NCBI GenBank assembly: GCA_036365455.1
Contig: JAWQUS010000004.1
Coordinates: forward strand, 4,843,501-4,907,500
Reading direction: 5' to 3'
From: Macrosoma leucophasiata
Taxonomy: Eukaryota; Arthropoda; Insecta; Lepidoptera; Hedylidae
DNA: 64,000 nt
Each line of letters begins with the position of its first letter. Positions within the stretch are counted from its first letter, which is position 1. The notes below the pieces were generated by a model that did not search any database, was not told where the DNA came from, and saw only the letters and a list, made by a program, of their open reading frames with translations. Below, one piece after another: positions 22,735 through 34,193 of the stretch. Position numbers and translations under genes: made by a program.

Positions 22735-24050
22735 TTATTAATTGACAAAAAAACCAAGCAGTACAAACAACTATTGAAAGAAACCGGGTATAAATTAATT
22801 AATAAAGTAAACAAAAAATACTGTACAAGATCTTGTTCGACCAGGAAATCAATTTTGGATCATGTAAGCACAAATTAAAAAAAAATACTTTCACATGATA
22901 ATAGCAGAATTCGCATTGTCAGACCATAAACAAATTTATTTAAAGATTAAGAAAATAAAACCATCTACAAAAATATGTACCCGGTATGAAGCCATCAATT
23001 ATAACAAGTTGTATCATCTGGTAGCAGAACAAGTAGAACAAGTTAACGACAACTACACAGTTTTTGAGAAAACAATAAACGGTTGCATAGAGGAAAGTAA
23101 GGAAACAAAAACAATAATTCTTAATAAACCACAAGAAGATTGGATAAACAAAAACGTCATTAGTGCTATAAATGAAAGGAATATATTATGGGCAGATTCA
23201 AATAATAACATTAATAATGAAGTCATAAAGGAAGATTTTTGGAAGAAAAGAACTGAAGTTGCAAATTTAATACAAAATACCAAAGACTCCTATCACTATA
23301 AAGAATTTGTTAAATGCAACAAAAACCCCAAAAAAAGGTGGAACTTAATTAATTCTCTTGCCAAGAATAAAATTCGCGTAAGTTGTGCTCCTCCAAAGGT
23401 GATTGTTGAAGCTAAAGAGATTCACGATCCACTTGAGATTTGACATACTTTTAATATCTATTTTTCTAAAATAGGATCTCAATTAGCTTCACAAATACCA
23501 ATCCATTTTCACAATAATATTACACAAGATCTAACAACATATCACACTACTAAAAACTCACATTCACTTTCAACATTCGAACCATGCACTGAAGAAGAAA
23601 TTAAAAACATAATTAGTCATCTTGATTCCAATAGTAGCACTGGCCTTGATGGTATAAGTACTAAATCAATAAAATGTGTCAAAAACCTTATATCACTAGA
23701 ACTAACAAACTGTTTTAATAAACTACTTATGTATGGTATTTTCCCCGATTCATTAAAGATTGCTAAAGTGACTCCAATTCATAAATGAGTCTGGTGCAAA
23801 CCTCATTTAAGGTTTTCAAAAAACAACTTGCCCAATTCATCATAGATAATAATTAGGTACCTACCTATTAAATACAAAAATATTAAGTGTTGTAAGTATG
23901 CAACCAAAGTTAAAATATGTGCTGTGTGACTGTAATTATGTGTTGTGATATTTTGAACTTTTGTCTGTTCGAAGACGAAATATGTATATTATGTAAATTA
24001 TGTTTTTATGTAAGTGACTTTGTCTTTTATGAGAATAAATGTCTTTAAAC
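22735..24050 (+). pseudogene. LINE with internally deleted reverse transcriptase
   Basis: The first part (about 22744-22878) translates in one frame to an endonuclease C-terminal region with CSTRKSILDHVSTN. The frame then shifts to the ORF 22895-23443 (FALSDHKQIYLKIKK, the SDHK motif typical of the endonuclease end). After an in-frame TGA at 23441 the frame stays open to 23788 and includes STGLDGISTKSIK and FPDSLKIAKVTPIHK, the entry of the reverse transcriptase domain. There the sequence jumps directly to an ORF C-terminus (SLVQTSFKVFKKQL, stop at about 23855). The fingers, palm and YADD region are absent. The 3' UTR ends near AATAAATGTCTTTAAACC. Confidence 0.8.
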
Positions 24051-24504
24051 CTAATTAATTTTAAGAAGCTTTTTCAGGAAATCAAAAAATATTTTTCTGG
24101 TAATTTCCTCATTTCAATTTAATCAGTAACGATAAGGAACGGAGCGAAAATCTAATTCATTTCATTGATTAAGTTGACGCTAATAAAAGGTTATTTATAG
24201 AAATGTCCTTAGCATGTTTCATCAAGTTTACCTCGTCTTAATGGTACATTGAAGCCTTATATACCTACAGTTACATAAGTTTTTAGCATTTAAATGAGCT
24301 ATAAAAGTGACAACAATGTTAGCTTACAACTGTCTTATAAAATCCAATCAAGGATTATATCATGCGTTTTATAATCTTGTTTAATTACTAGAAATACAAG
24401 ATACATTAAAATGTCTGCGTAGTTTTAAAATTATAATTGATGGCAAATAAAACTTTCAAATTATCTCGGTGGTTAAGTGGTAGTTAGCCTATCCTGTAAG
24501 CTAC

Positions 24505-24600
24505 TGCCTCAGTAGCCTAGTGGTAGCAGCCGCTACTACGCTGGGGTCTTGGGTTCGATTCCCGGGTAGGGAACTATCAGAGATAATGGTGCTACATTTC
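24505..24600 (+). mobile_element. SINE T2 head
   Basis: TGCCTCAGTAGCCTAGTGGT and GGGTTCGATTCCCGGGTAGG give clear A and B boxes. AGAGATAATGG follows as in the 10.69 kb copy, then the family match ends. Confidence 0.65.
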
Positions 24601-24639
24601 TGGTACCGATTCTTCAGCCGTGGACGTCTATCGACTGTT

Positions 24640-24820
24640 AAAACGATGGTGAAGATTGCTTGAGGAGTGCAGTGAACCACTACAAGAGGAATGCCCGATA
24701 TTTCTACTTGCCGCCAAATGGCAGCGTGCTGCTCAATCGTGTTCTGCCCCGTAATTGCTGGCACAGAGTCACAGAGGAATAGGAGCATAGGCCTCAAGAT
24801 TGGCAACACATTGTCATCGA
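24640..24820 (+). mobile_element. SINE-A, degraded
   Basis: TACTTGCCGCCAAATGGCAG, GTAATTGCTGGCACAGAG and AGGCCTCAAGATTGGCAACA keep family order. A tail scrap (CAATGTGAACTGTATGCTTG) follows at 24975-25020. Confidence 0.6.
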
Positions 24821-24849
24821 GATCCCTGGTTTATGCAGACGTTTATATG

Positions 24850-24950
24850 AAGATAGGTAGATGAGGCACGGTAGGTATGTCGGGACCGGGATATCTGGCG
24901 CTCCACACTCTCTGCCTACCCCGTTAGGGACCTGACGTGAAGATGCATAG
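24850..24950 (+). repeat. Dispersed repeat tail (GATATCTGGCG type), copy 2
   Basis: Contains CGGGATATCTGGCGCTCCAC then CTGCCTACCCCGTTAGG, matching 13.41-13.50 kb. It separates the body and tail scraps of a SINE-A. Confidence 0.5.
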
Positions 24951-25327
24951 ATTTATATGCTGAAGTATTACTTACTATCAATGTGAACTGTATGCTTGTT
25001 TACTTCATGACATAAAAAATGAGGACAAAAGCTAACAAACAAGTATAGTGTAGACTCCGTCACATGTGCCAGTACAAAGTGGAAGGTATGTAATAAGCGT
25101 AGGAGAATATGCCTCCACTTTACACGCACGTAACTCGGTTATGAACCAGGAAGGAACATATGTAGATGCCTTTAACGAGGTTCCCAATTCCTTTGATGTG
25201 AAAAAATGAGAAAAAATTGTACACTTAGATGAAAAATACACCTTTGACTAATTTGCCGTGACTAATTCGTATTTATCAAGTGTTTTGATGACGTTGAGTA
25301 TTTTTGGGATATAAAAATAAATTATTT

Positions 25328-25545
25328 TGACGACCCGGTTAGTCCAGCGATGTGAAACCATCGTTTGATTCGAAGGGTCGCGGGTTCGATCTCCGCACCG
25401 GGACAAATATTTGTATGGCCTACAGATATTTGTTTCGGGTCTGGGTGTTTGTGTATGTGTACAACGGCACCCACGACACAGGTTTATACCTACTGTGGGG
25501 CTGTGAGTGTAAGCGTATTTTATTTTATTTTTATTTTATTTACTA
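25328..25545 (+). mobile_element. tRNA-derived SINE (GACGACCCGG type)
   Basis: The head GACGACCCGGTTAGTCCAGC holds an A box; GGGTCGCGGGTTCGATCTCC holds the B box. The body ACAAATATTTGTATGGCC and the T-rich end with a TTTTA run are typical of a widespread lepidopteran SINE. ORFs across it are spurious. Confidence 0.75.
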
Positions 25546-25596
25546 AATCTGTTTTAAAAGTCCTGACTCACTAGCTAACATATTATCATTTAATAT

Positions 25597-25650
25597 GTGG
25601 TAGAGTCCCAGTGCAGAGACTCGAGAACGTATAAGCCTCACGCCATCTTA
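25597..25650 (+). mobile_element. SINE-A head scrap
   Basis: GTGGTAGAGTCCCAGTGCAG followed by AGACTCGAGAACGTATAAGC resembles the family head. Short and diverged. Confidence 0.4.
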
Positions 25651-26059
25651 AACCTATCCCTTTCAGGGAACGTAACGCAATAAAGCCGCCGGCGGCTAGG
25701 CAATCGAAAATCAATTGTCATATTTTCCTCGTGACTTGACTGAATGAAAAAGGTAACAAAAGCAATTTTGACACTTTGTAAAACATAATAGTTATATTTT
25801 TTGTTAGAACTGCAATAATGGTCAGCGTTTTTAAGATCAAAACAAAGATCCGATCTGAACGAAATATAATAATCGTATCAGATCGTACCAACAAAAGCAG
25901 TTCTGTTGAAAATGTAGTTCCAATAGCAAAATACATTACGCAATTCTAATAGTACCGTTGTGATGTGAACCGATGATGTTCGTGGTAGTTCCACACGAGT
26001 AGGCAAACGCCTCGATTTGTCGCATCGAAAACGCTTGACTAAATAGCTGATTGTTTTCA

Positions 26060-26955
26060 AAATTACGGCGATTTTAAATATGATTTAAGCAAGTAGCGAA
26101 TAAATTGCAAAAAAGCTCAAAATGGTAACACGATTTTAATTTGGTATTTATATCAATAACACATACGAGTGATTTTAACCAAATTGCATTTAGTTTAATC
26201 GAAATCAGTGCAAAATAAGGTAGGTAGTAATTAAATACACAAACAGGAAACTGAAATCTACTGTTGTACCCTCGAAACGCAAATTAAAACAGACCTCTAC
26301 GCTCCTTGGAATTTAAGACACAGGTACAATATATTTGAACCTATTTCACATTGATCACACGCATTTTAATTTTTCAAATTTCTCAACAATTTCCATTAAC
26401 TATTATATTAATTAATATCTATAATTATTTCAATAGTTTGAAAATTGAAGAAAATTTTTTTTTTTCCAATTTGTCCTTATAAGGTCCTACGATTATACAG
26501 AAACAGATAATGTAATTATACAAATACAAAGAGTCAGGGAGATAGAAATATATAGAGACAGGATGAGAGGCAGAGAAAGTAAGATATTTATTTGTGGTAT
26601 ATAGTCATCAAAATGAACGCTGCGATTTGTCAATCCGTATGGAACAACCCAAAATCTGGGCGGAGTGAACAAAGCACAGACACAGTTAGTCGAGAAAAAT
26701 GAATGTCAACTCCAGTGACCTCAGTTCTATACGTGACTTGTATAACCACAATGTTTACATCCTATTACATATTCCGATTTGGATCTGTAACCATATGGGT
26801 ATTTTAAAATTTAATGCGTGATTTAAATGTTCTAAACGATGTATTGTATAAATTTTATAGTGTTTGATAAAGATACCTAAATCTTGATTCATAAACGTAG
26901 GGTACACACACATTTTCTTAGACAAAGGTTTTTTTGAGATATTCATAAATCAATT
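26060..26955. other. AT-rich sequence, nothing recognised
   Basis: No gene or known repeat is visible; poly(T) at about 26455-26464. Confidence 0.4.
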
Positions 26956-26956
26956 G

Positions 26957-27088
26957 TCAGAGGCTTTAAAGTAGAAATTACAGAGACGTATATTACCATC
27001 TAACTAGAACAAAATAGGTAACGCTGATTACTATAACTACGCCTTATCTCTAAGCTCTGTCACAGGAGCTCTACCACCAGCATATTTT
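26957..27088 (-). mobile_element. SINE-A 5' half, diverged
   Basis: ATATTACCATCTAACTAGAA to TCACAGGAGCTCTACCACCA matches the head half in reverse, with deletions in the middle. Confidence 0.6.
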
Positions 27089-27834
27089 ACACACATATTT
27101 TAACAAAACAAACAAATTACTTGTACAACACTGTCACTAACAAAATTCATTGTTTTATTTTTAAAAAAGCGTTCGAGTACAGTCGTAACCACAAGTGACT
27201 CATAAACATGAGCTCCCAATATACACGAGCTAACCACAAAAATACGTACAATCGCGTGCATAACTCAAACCATTGGAATGTCAACGCGAGCGGTGATTGA
27301 CAATTGACCTTTTAAGGGGAAGCCATTCGATAAAATAAATATGTCACAGCACTACATACTGAGATTTAAAGCGGTTATTTATTTCGAAACTAGATTTTGG
27401 AACCAACTCCACTTATGTGAACATTAAGATATACTGTCAGACGTAGGAAAGTGTACTTCTTCATTTAAATATTTTTTATTAATTGTAATATTATTTTTAC
27501 TTAAGTATACCCAATTAGTTAGTTTTCCACTATGTTGTTAATAAAAATAAACTAATCTGTATAATTATGTATTAGTAAGTGTATGTGTATGTGAACGGAA
27601 GAGCCCAGTGTTTTATTAGCATTCATTGATAAGATTTTCATTGCATGTTTTGTGTATCGCATCAAAAACTTCAATTTTTAAAATACATACCGAGTTGTTA
27701 TTTTTACTAGTAATGTTTAGAAGTCGAGTCGCAGATTTTTACCTGGCGTAATTCTATTGGTGATTCTACTTTATATTGTATGAAGAATTGAAGAATATTG
27801 TACTTTATATTGTTTGCCTACGCCAAAGTTTATC

Positions 27835-28085
27835 CATAGCGAGTTCACTAATATCTATAATATATTCCCTAGTTGCTAATATCCTTGGTATTGAGTAATC
27901 GCTTCGGCGAACATGGCCACAAAGTGTTGTGCTGTGCGTCATGAGGGGAAAATATGCCATAATTGCCACGTTTAGCATGTGGTTGAATGGCGATTGCAGT
28001 GACTGTAGTTTAATCGCGGGACGAAACCCACCAAGCGTTATTGTATTTACTACCACCGCTACTAATGATTTGACCGCCATTGTTC
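27835..28085 (-). repeat. Dispersed repeat related to 3.79-3.97 kb
   Basis: The reverse strand shares CAATCGCCA, GTCCCGCGATTAAACT and CTAAACGTGGCAATTATGG with the 3.8 kb copy. The 91-codon minus-strand ORF over it is a by-product of this repeat. Confidence 0.55.
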
Positions 28086-28793
28086 GGTTGACTGACTGAA
28101 TTTGGCGGTGGGGTCGTCAAGTCCCAACGCTTCGATAAATATACTTACTCTAGTAGCTATTATCCCTGGAATTTATTGGGGCTTCAAAATATCGCGTTTC
28201 TTTGTTCTAAAGTCCTTGAAAGGTGCGCCGTGCGGTGTGTATGTCCACTTTCACTGGATTTTGGCATTTATAGCTCATTTTAACGTAATTTATTAGTCAA
28301 CTTGATTACAGATTAGAATCAAAAGTGGTTGTGGTTGTAAATGTTACATCAATCACACTCGAAATTTCATGGAAAGTATTTGCTTTTTTTAAAAACGTTA
28401 TTTAATGATTTGCATGAATTATGAATACTTTAAATCTTTCAATATAAACATAGAAATAAAAACTAAAATTCATACCACTTTTTAAGCTTAAGAGGCAAAC
28501 GAATAGGTAAACATACGGCCTTAGATAGATCTTTGTTACTCAAATTCAAATGCTTTCGTATTTATGATAAAAAGTATTATACGAAGCACTTAACCCCTTA
28601 TTATTGAACTTTATTTTGTCAACATAGAAGATTTAGATAAAACATAACAAAGGAAAGTTTTTTAAAAAATTCTTAAAGGATTTCAATGTAGATGCGTGAC
28701 AATCCTGAGGTCTACATGACTACAGGGCTAACACACCCGACCGTGAAATAGTGTAATATGGTATAGTAATACAGCGGTAAGTAGACTGAAGAA

Positions 28794-28945
28794 TGAAAGA
28801 AAGAAAACATTTATTTACACAGCACAGAGACACAAAAGGCAAAATTATTAGAAGAAGATTACAAACAATTGGACAAGAAAAAACAATAAAAGATAACAAA
28901 AAAAAAGAGATTAAGTCTCACAGCTGATCCAAATGGGAGTTTAGA
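28794..28945 (-). mobile_element. LINE 3' end fragment
   Basis: In reverse it reads TGTGTCTCTGTGCTGTGTAA then ATAAATGTTTTC and a TTTC run, the style of a lepidopteran LINE 3' UTR. A hairpin GCTGATC/GATCAGC lies upstream. No coding part is left. Confidence 0.5.
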
Positions 28946-28999
28946 TCAGCTTCATGTCATGTCGATAACATCAATCGACTTGACGCTGAATGACTAAGC

Positions 29000-29045
29000 A
29001 ATGCGGTAGTGACTACTCCACGACTGGAGCTCTATCATTAGTAAA
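29000..29045 (-). mobile_element. SINE-A head scrap
   Basis: CTCCACGACTGGAGCTCTAT is the family head in reverse. Confidence 0.5.
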
Positions 29046-29554
29046 TATTGTATAATTATATTTTCTACGTGAAACAAGCCATTTCAAAAAGATTAAGAAT
29101 AAGTTATTCAATCTGTAGATATATCAAATTGAAACCACTAAAAAAACAATGGATCTTTTGCGCATTCAACCATCAAGTGGACGGTATTCAGCTTTATGTA
29201 ACTATTTATCATGTCAAAGTAAAGTAACTTATCAGTTCGGCAAAAGTCAAGGTTGTCTTTGTCCATACGTCCTTGTCAGTTAGGGTGGTCACTATATCCA
29301 CTTTCACTACACGTCGGCAATCGCGTGTCTTAAAAATGTCATGTAAGATTATTATCACTTTATATTTCCTTACTTATTTCAAGCAATATTATTTTTGTGC
29401 TATCTGAAATTACTGTGTTGATTAAAATGAAAAAAAAAATGTTACGAGGAAGTAATGTCAATAATAAACATAAGTAAGTTTGAAAATATGAAAAAACTGC
29501 TTAAAATCTGAACATTCTCCTTAAAAAAAGTAATAAGTAAAGAATGCGCACTTT

Positions 29555-29800
29555 TCTTGTGGCAAGTAAGCATGCAGTTCCCATATATATTAAGTGATGA
29601 TTGCAGCCTATAGACATCTACACAAGAACCAGAGAGTGCCACAATGTACAACCTATGATTTTTGTTAAGGAAAATATTTTTTTTTATCTGTGATAGTTAT
29701 TACGGGGCCATGCATTACCATCTTACCGGAAGAAGATAGTGCTGAACACTATCTACCTCTCTCTCTTTACCATTAGACGACAGATAAGGTAGTATATTAA
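29555..29800 (-). mobile_element. SINE-A, diverged
   Basis: TGGCAAGTAAGCATGCAGTT to GATAGTGCTGAACACTATCT in family order. An AT-rich block around 29660-29690 interrupts the middle, and the head is missing. Confidence 0.65.
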
Positions 29801-30417
29801 TTATACATAAGGTAGCGGCAGTAAGTAAGGTAGGTAATGTTCCGCCGGTAATGTACACTTGGAACTCTACGCGTAAAAAAAACATATCAAATATTTAAAA
29901 AGAATAATATGTTTATATATATTATATATCTAATGTAATAAGTCTAACTTTATGTATCAAATACTAAAAAACATATTTTTTTCATAACAATTTCGGCAGC
30001 AAACATTTTATTTCATGTTATTGTGCAATAAAACATTCAATTTTATATTGTATGGCTTAGAACATAAGATACAAAATTGCAAAATGCCCACTGAGTGAAG
30101 ATTGAATAGGAAGCAGGCGCATAACAAGAATATTGGTTACATATCATCACGTTATCATAACAGAGCAGGGAAACCTTAATAAAGGAGAGCATATACTACG
30201 TAAGCATATCCGAGCATATATTGCGTAGGTAATCATATTCACTGCCTTGCATTCCTTGAGATTTCTGGGAGCGAAGCATATTACAATAAGGATTTAAGTT
30301 TACAGATTACTGTTTTGGCGATAGGATTTGGATTTATTTAGCTGATTTTTTTTTTCAGTAATTTAAATAAATGTATATTTTTATAATTAATTAATTAATG
30401 TTTACTGTAGTGTTTTT

Positions 30418-30560
30418 ATTTTTCGCAATAACAGATGCGACTGAATTTGGAAATTTAAAGAAAAATCTGAAAGAAAATTTGACTTCGGGCAGGAATCGAA
30501 TCTACGACCTCAGGATAACCAGTCCGGCTACTTTACCACAAAGCTACCGAAGTTCCACAA
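30418..30560 (-). mobile_element. SINE T1, near complete
   Basis: In reverse: head ACTTCGGTAGCTTTGTGGTA (A box), ACTGGTTATCCTGAGGTCGT, B box TAGATTCGATTCC, body AAATTTTCTTTCAGATTTTT, tail ending TTATTGCGAAAAAT. It shows that family T1 shares its body and tail with the 76-nt module repeats at 8.4, 17.6 and 48.3 kb. Confidence 0.7.
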
Positions 30561-31233
30561 CGAATGGTAAGTAATGTGTACGTCCCTGAGCCGAAATTAT
30601 TTAAATTGATTACGAATCGATAATTCCCTAGATTTTATTTAAACTTCGTGGTTCGATCTTTTTGTTCCAATAACAATCATAAATTCGTGATTGAATTTGT
30701 GTTAATCCGAATCGAAAATAGATCGATTAATCGAAAATCGGCTTTATCGACGTCCATTTAATCGATTCAGACATTTGTTCGAATCGATTCAGAAATCATT
30801 ATTTTTTCAGAAATTATCATCGCCATCCCTACTCTACTACCGGCGGCATAAATAAAAAGCCTGTTAATGACCCCTTAATATTTTTACTAGTTTTATATAT
30901 ATAGGATCCAAACAAAAACGTATTCAAGAAATAATGCTTCTATTCCAAATTTACAGTTAAAAACTATTTCTGGCAAGCTCCGATACTAATCACGTGATCA
31001 TTACCACCGCACCAAACCCTTTGCGATACCATCTTCTTTATAGTTACTAAGAAGTGACTGGACCTTAACTGGTCAATTTAACATTCAGACCCCGCACGCA
31101 TTCTTCAACGTTTTGTCGGCTGATCTAGTCCTTGAATGGTCTTTGGCATTGAATTTTTAGTATTGAAAAATAGATAAGTATTATTTTAAATAAAAACGCT
31201 CAGTTTTTTTTAATTGTTTTGACACCGATTGTA

Positions 31234-31381
31234 CACACCTTATTCATAAACGTATTTTAGCTAAAGTGTTGCTAATCTCTGCTTTGTCTCTTTCTATCCT
31301 GCACATTTGACAATGCAACTGACAAAGACAAAGCATTCTATAGCTAAAACGTATCTAATGTACGTTTATGAATAAGGGGGT
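31234..31381. mobile_element. Palindromic MITE family C, copy 3 (best preserved)
   Basis: CACACCTTATTCATAAACGT at the left is the inverse of ACGTTTATGAATAAGGGGGT at the right. TA lies on both sides (31232-31233, 31382-31383), compatible with a Tc1/mariner-type target but only two bases. The core CATTTGACAATGCAACTGAC is shared with the other copies. Confidence 0.65.
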
Positions 31382-31499
31382 TAACATTCAAAAATATTTA
31401 TGAGTATTGTTTTTATTTAAATAAGTATGTCAACATTTTTCAGGATGAATTTCGTCAGAATTGTCGTCGTTGTAATAAAAACAAATATGGTTGCTGTCA

Positions 31500-32786
31500 A
31501 GAGTTTCCTAAGAGCTTCTAAAGAGTTTTTGCATCACTTACAGAGCGATGGTAATCAAGTCCGTTAAAAGGCGTAAGAAAAATACTGCATTTTTTGACAA
31601 TAGATTGCACTACATATCTATAAGCAACTATCGGCCCATCTCGTTAGCGACGATTACGGCAAAAGTTCTTGACGGCTTGCTTAATGATATATTACATCGT
31701 CACATAAAACTGCACGACGCCCAGTTTGGATTTAGAACAGGGCTCTCCACTGAAAGTGCAATAGTATGTCTTAAGCAGGCGGTCAGGTACTATACTGATA
31801 GAAAAACGTCGGTGTACGCGTGCTTCCTGGATCTTTCCTGTGCTTTTGATACTGTATTGTATCACAAGCTTTAGGAGAAGCTGGTTGGCGCGGGTGTACC
31901 GACGGAAGTCATAAATTTATTGAAAAGTTGGTATGTCAGTCAGAAAAACCTGGTGAGATGGGCTGGTGCCCTATCCGATCCGTATAATATGGAATGTGGT
32001 GTAAGACAGGGGGGATTAACCTCTCCTCTGCTGTTCAACCTCTACATCAATGACCTAATTGGCGAGCTCAGCAGTACGCATGTTGGTTGTTTCATAGACA
32101 AAGTGTGCGTCAATAACATCAGTTACGCTGACGACATGGTTTTGCTGGGCCCGTCAGTGGGTGGGGTTCGTAAACTAACATCAATATGCGAGGCTTATGC
32201 GGAGGAGCATGGACTTACGTATAATACAACGAAAAGCGAAGTTGTTATATTTAAGTCACAACACGCGATTGCTTGTGTTCATGTGCCTCCTATTAAGATA
32301 AATGGCCTGATCCTGAGAGTGGTAGCCAGTTTCAAGTACTTAGGACATATAGTATGTGCAGACCTGAAAGATGATGCCGATTTGGAACGTGAGCGCAGGG
32401 CGTTGGCCGTTCGGGGAAACATCCTTGTTCGTAGATTTGCTCGCTGCTCGAGAGAAGTGAAGATCACACTTTTTAAGGCATACTGCCAGTCTTTTTACTC
32501 AAGCGCACTATGGGTAAGCTGTACTCGAAGAGCCGCCAATGTCTTGCGTGTGCAATACAACAATATCTTCAGGATGTTGTTGCGACTGCCACGAGATTGT
32601 AGCGCATCCGGTATGTTGGTTGAAGCGCGCGTTGACGGCTATCATGCGATCATGCGCAAGAAAGTCGCCTCACTCTTTCATCGGGTGAGAGGCAGCAGCA
32701 ACGGCATCCTGAGGATGATTGCTGCAAGATTTGACTGCCCCATCCAAAATAAATGGATTAATATATTGATATCTTATAATATTTGA
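31500..32786 (+). pseudogene. CR1/Rex1-like LINE reverse transcriptase with one in-frame stop
   Basis: One frame runs from upstream of ATG 31548 to 32786 and is broken only by TAG at 31872-31874. Motifs in order: SNYRPISLATITAKVLD (entry), DAQFGFRTGLSTESAI, FLDLSCAFDTV (first catalytic Asp), then after the stop CGVRQGGLTSPLLFNLYIND, YADDMVLL (catalytic Asp pair at 32130-32135) and FKYLGHI. The C-terminal part (FKAYCQSFYSSALWV, RLPRDCSASGM) resembles Rex1-type CR1 elements. The endonuclease and 5' end are missing: a typical 5'-truncated copy, recently dead because the frame is otherwise open. A 3' AT-rich end runs to about 32950. Confidence 0.88.
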
Positions 32787-33039
32787 GTACATAATGCTTT
32801 TGTTTCTAATAATTAATTGAATTGATGTAATTATTTGTATTGGCAATTTCTAATAATATTTTCTGTGTATATTACTAACAAATTTAATTTACTAACATTA
32901 TTGTATGAATTTTCATTTGTAATTTGAAACAAAGAAATTAAATTAAATATCTCGGTAGGTAATAAGAGTCAACCAGTCTTAACTCGAGGATTCCCTAAGA
33001 TAATGATGCTCTAAACGAAAGATTACGCTACAATGCTAG

Positions 33040-33115
33040 TTACGTTTTGTCCCATGTTATAGGTGTCGAACCTATTGACATTCCGAGCACATTACCAAAC
33101 TCTGAAGGCGCCGCT
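33040..33115 (-). mobile_element. SINE T2 internal scrap
   Basis: TACGTTTTGTCCCATGTTAT and GGTGTCGAACCTATTGACAT match the body of the 51.41 kb copy. Confidence 0.5.
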
Positions 33116-33160
33116 GAAACTTCTGAAGACTGGATAAATATCAATATTTACTGATGATAT

Positions 33161-33517
33161 GACGAAGCGCGCATGGCCCAGCGGCTGGTGTAGATCGGAA
33201 GCGATCTGCTCGGTTAAGCACTACGGGCGCGGTCGGGTAGTGTGATGGGTGACCGCTAGTGGCAAATTAAATGCGCGTTTCCGTGCTTCGGAGGGCACGT
33301 TAAGCCGTCGGTCTCGTTTGCTATCGATGGATAGCAGTCGTTAAACCTTGTCGGAGGCCTTATGGGCGGTTTTAAAACATCCGACAGTGGGTTGGCCACT
33401 AACCCACCCACCTCCACCAATCCGCATTGGAGCAGCGTGGTGGAGTAAGCTCCAGGCCTCCCCCAAACAGGGGAGAGACTCGTGCCCAGCAGTGGGACGT
33501 ATAATGGGTTGCCATTA
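33161..33517 (+). mobile_element. 5S-like SINE (SINE3 type), complete, 357 bp
   Basis: The head resembles 5S rRNA: GTTAAGCA (33213-33220), GGGCGCGGT (33225-33233) and GATGGGTGACCGC (33244-33256) sit in the order and spacing of the 5S A box, intermediate element and C box. The 3' part (GCAGTGGGACGTATAATGGG, GCCATTA) resembles an RTE-type LINE tail. The flanks TTACTGATGATAT at 33148-33160 and 33518-33530 are a perfect 13-bp duplication. The target was the head of a SINE-A copy. Confidence 0.85.
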
Positions 33518-33912
33518 TTACTGATGATATAGCCATAGAGCAACACACGGGCCACCGGCCGCCGCGGCGGACCGGAGGGGAGTAGTGGAGTAACTATAGC
33601 GTCTATTACCGATGCAAAACAGTCTGTCATTTTTTGCGGGGGGTAATGCATGAAACACACACACACTACAAAAATCCTCTATTACTACGAAACTCACACC
33701 TTGACTTTAACCAAATACATAAGCAATTTCACGCACACATTTAAACATCTAGGCGACAGGCATAGGCCCACTTGGGTTTGTACTTTGACAGAGGGGAAAG
33801 CCTGCATATGGCTACTCTCCTCCAGTCCGCCGCGGCCGGTAGCCCGTGTTGCTGTACGGGTATAGCTCTAGTGACGGAGCTCGCGGGAGTAGGTACCACC
33901 GCATTACCTACT
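33518..33912 (+). mobile_element. SINE-A head interrupted by a hAT-like MITE
   Basis: 33518-33533 is the family start (TTACTGATGATATAGC) and 33859-33912 continues with TATAGCTCTAGTGACGGAGC to CACCGCATTACCTA. The MITE at 33534-33858 sits between. The rest of the SINE-A body is lost. Confidence 0.75.
33534..33858 (-). mobile_element. hAT-like MITE, 325 bp, longest copy
   Basis: Termini CATAGAGCAACAC and GTGTTGCTGTACG (two changes from the family GTGTTGCTCTATG). Subterminal GC-rich inverted text (GGCCACCGGCCGCCGCGGCG) is mirrored near the right end. 8-bp flanks GATATAGC (33526-33533) and GGTATAGC (33859-33866) differ at one base. 8-bp duplications with short inverted ends fit hAT. No transposase. 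It includes a short CA run at 33656-33666. Confidence 0.8.
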
Positions 33913-33933
33913 GGAAGTGTTTTAAATTATATA

Positions 33934-34187
33934 TCTATAATATAAAAATCAATTGGTGTTCGTTAGTTTCGCTAAAACTCGAGAACGGCTGGACTGATTT
34001 GGCTAATTTTGGTTTTGAATGATTTTTGGAAGTCCAGGAAAGGTTTAAAGGGTTAAAAAATATAAAGAAATTGAAGGGGAATAGTAAAAACCTTAATTAC
34101 AATTTCCCATACAAATAGTCCGTATCTATCAAACCTTTGACACATTATTTCATTCTGAGGCAATACGAAGTTTGCCGGGTCAACTCG
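33934..34187 (+). mobile_element. Helitron-like element, copy 1 of a tandem pair
   Basis: Starts TCTATAATATAAAAATCAAT and ends GCCGGGTCAACTCG, a mutated CTAG end. Body ACTCGAGAACGGCTGGACTG. Followed after 6 bases by a second copy. Confidence 0.7.
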
Positions 34188-34193
34188 TCTTCT

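Noticed and set aside
27805..28080. 91-codon minus-strand ORF
   Set aside because: Coincides with a dispersed repeat also present at 3.8 kb; the frame is not shared by that copy.
33256..33666. 136-codon minus-strand ORF
   Set aside because: Antisense to the 5S-like SINE and the hAT-like MITE; no protein family.
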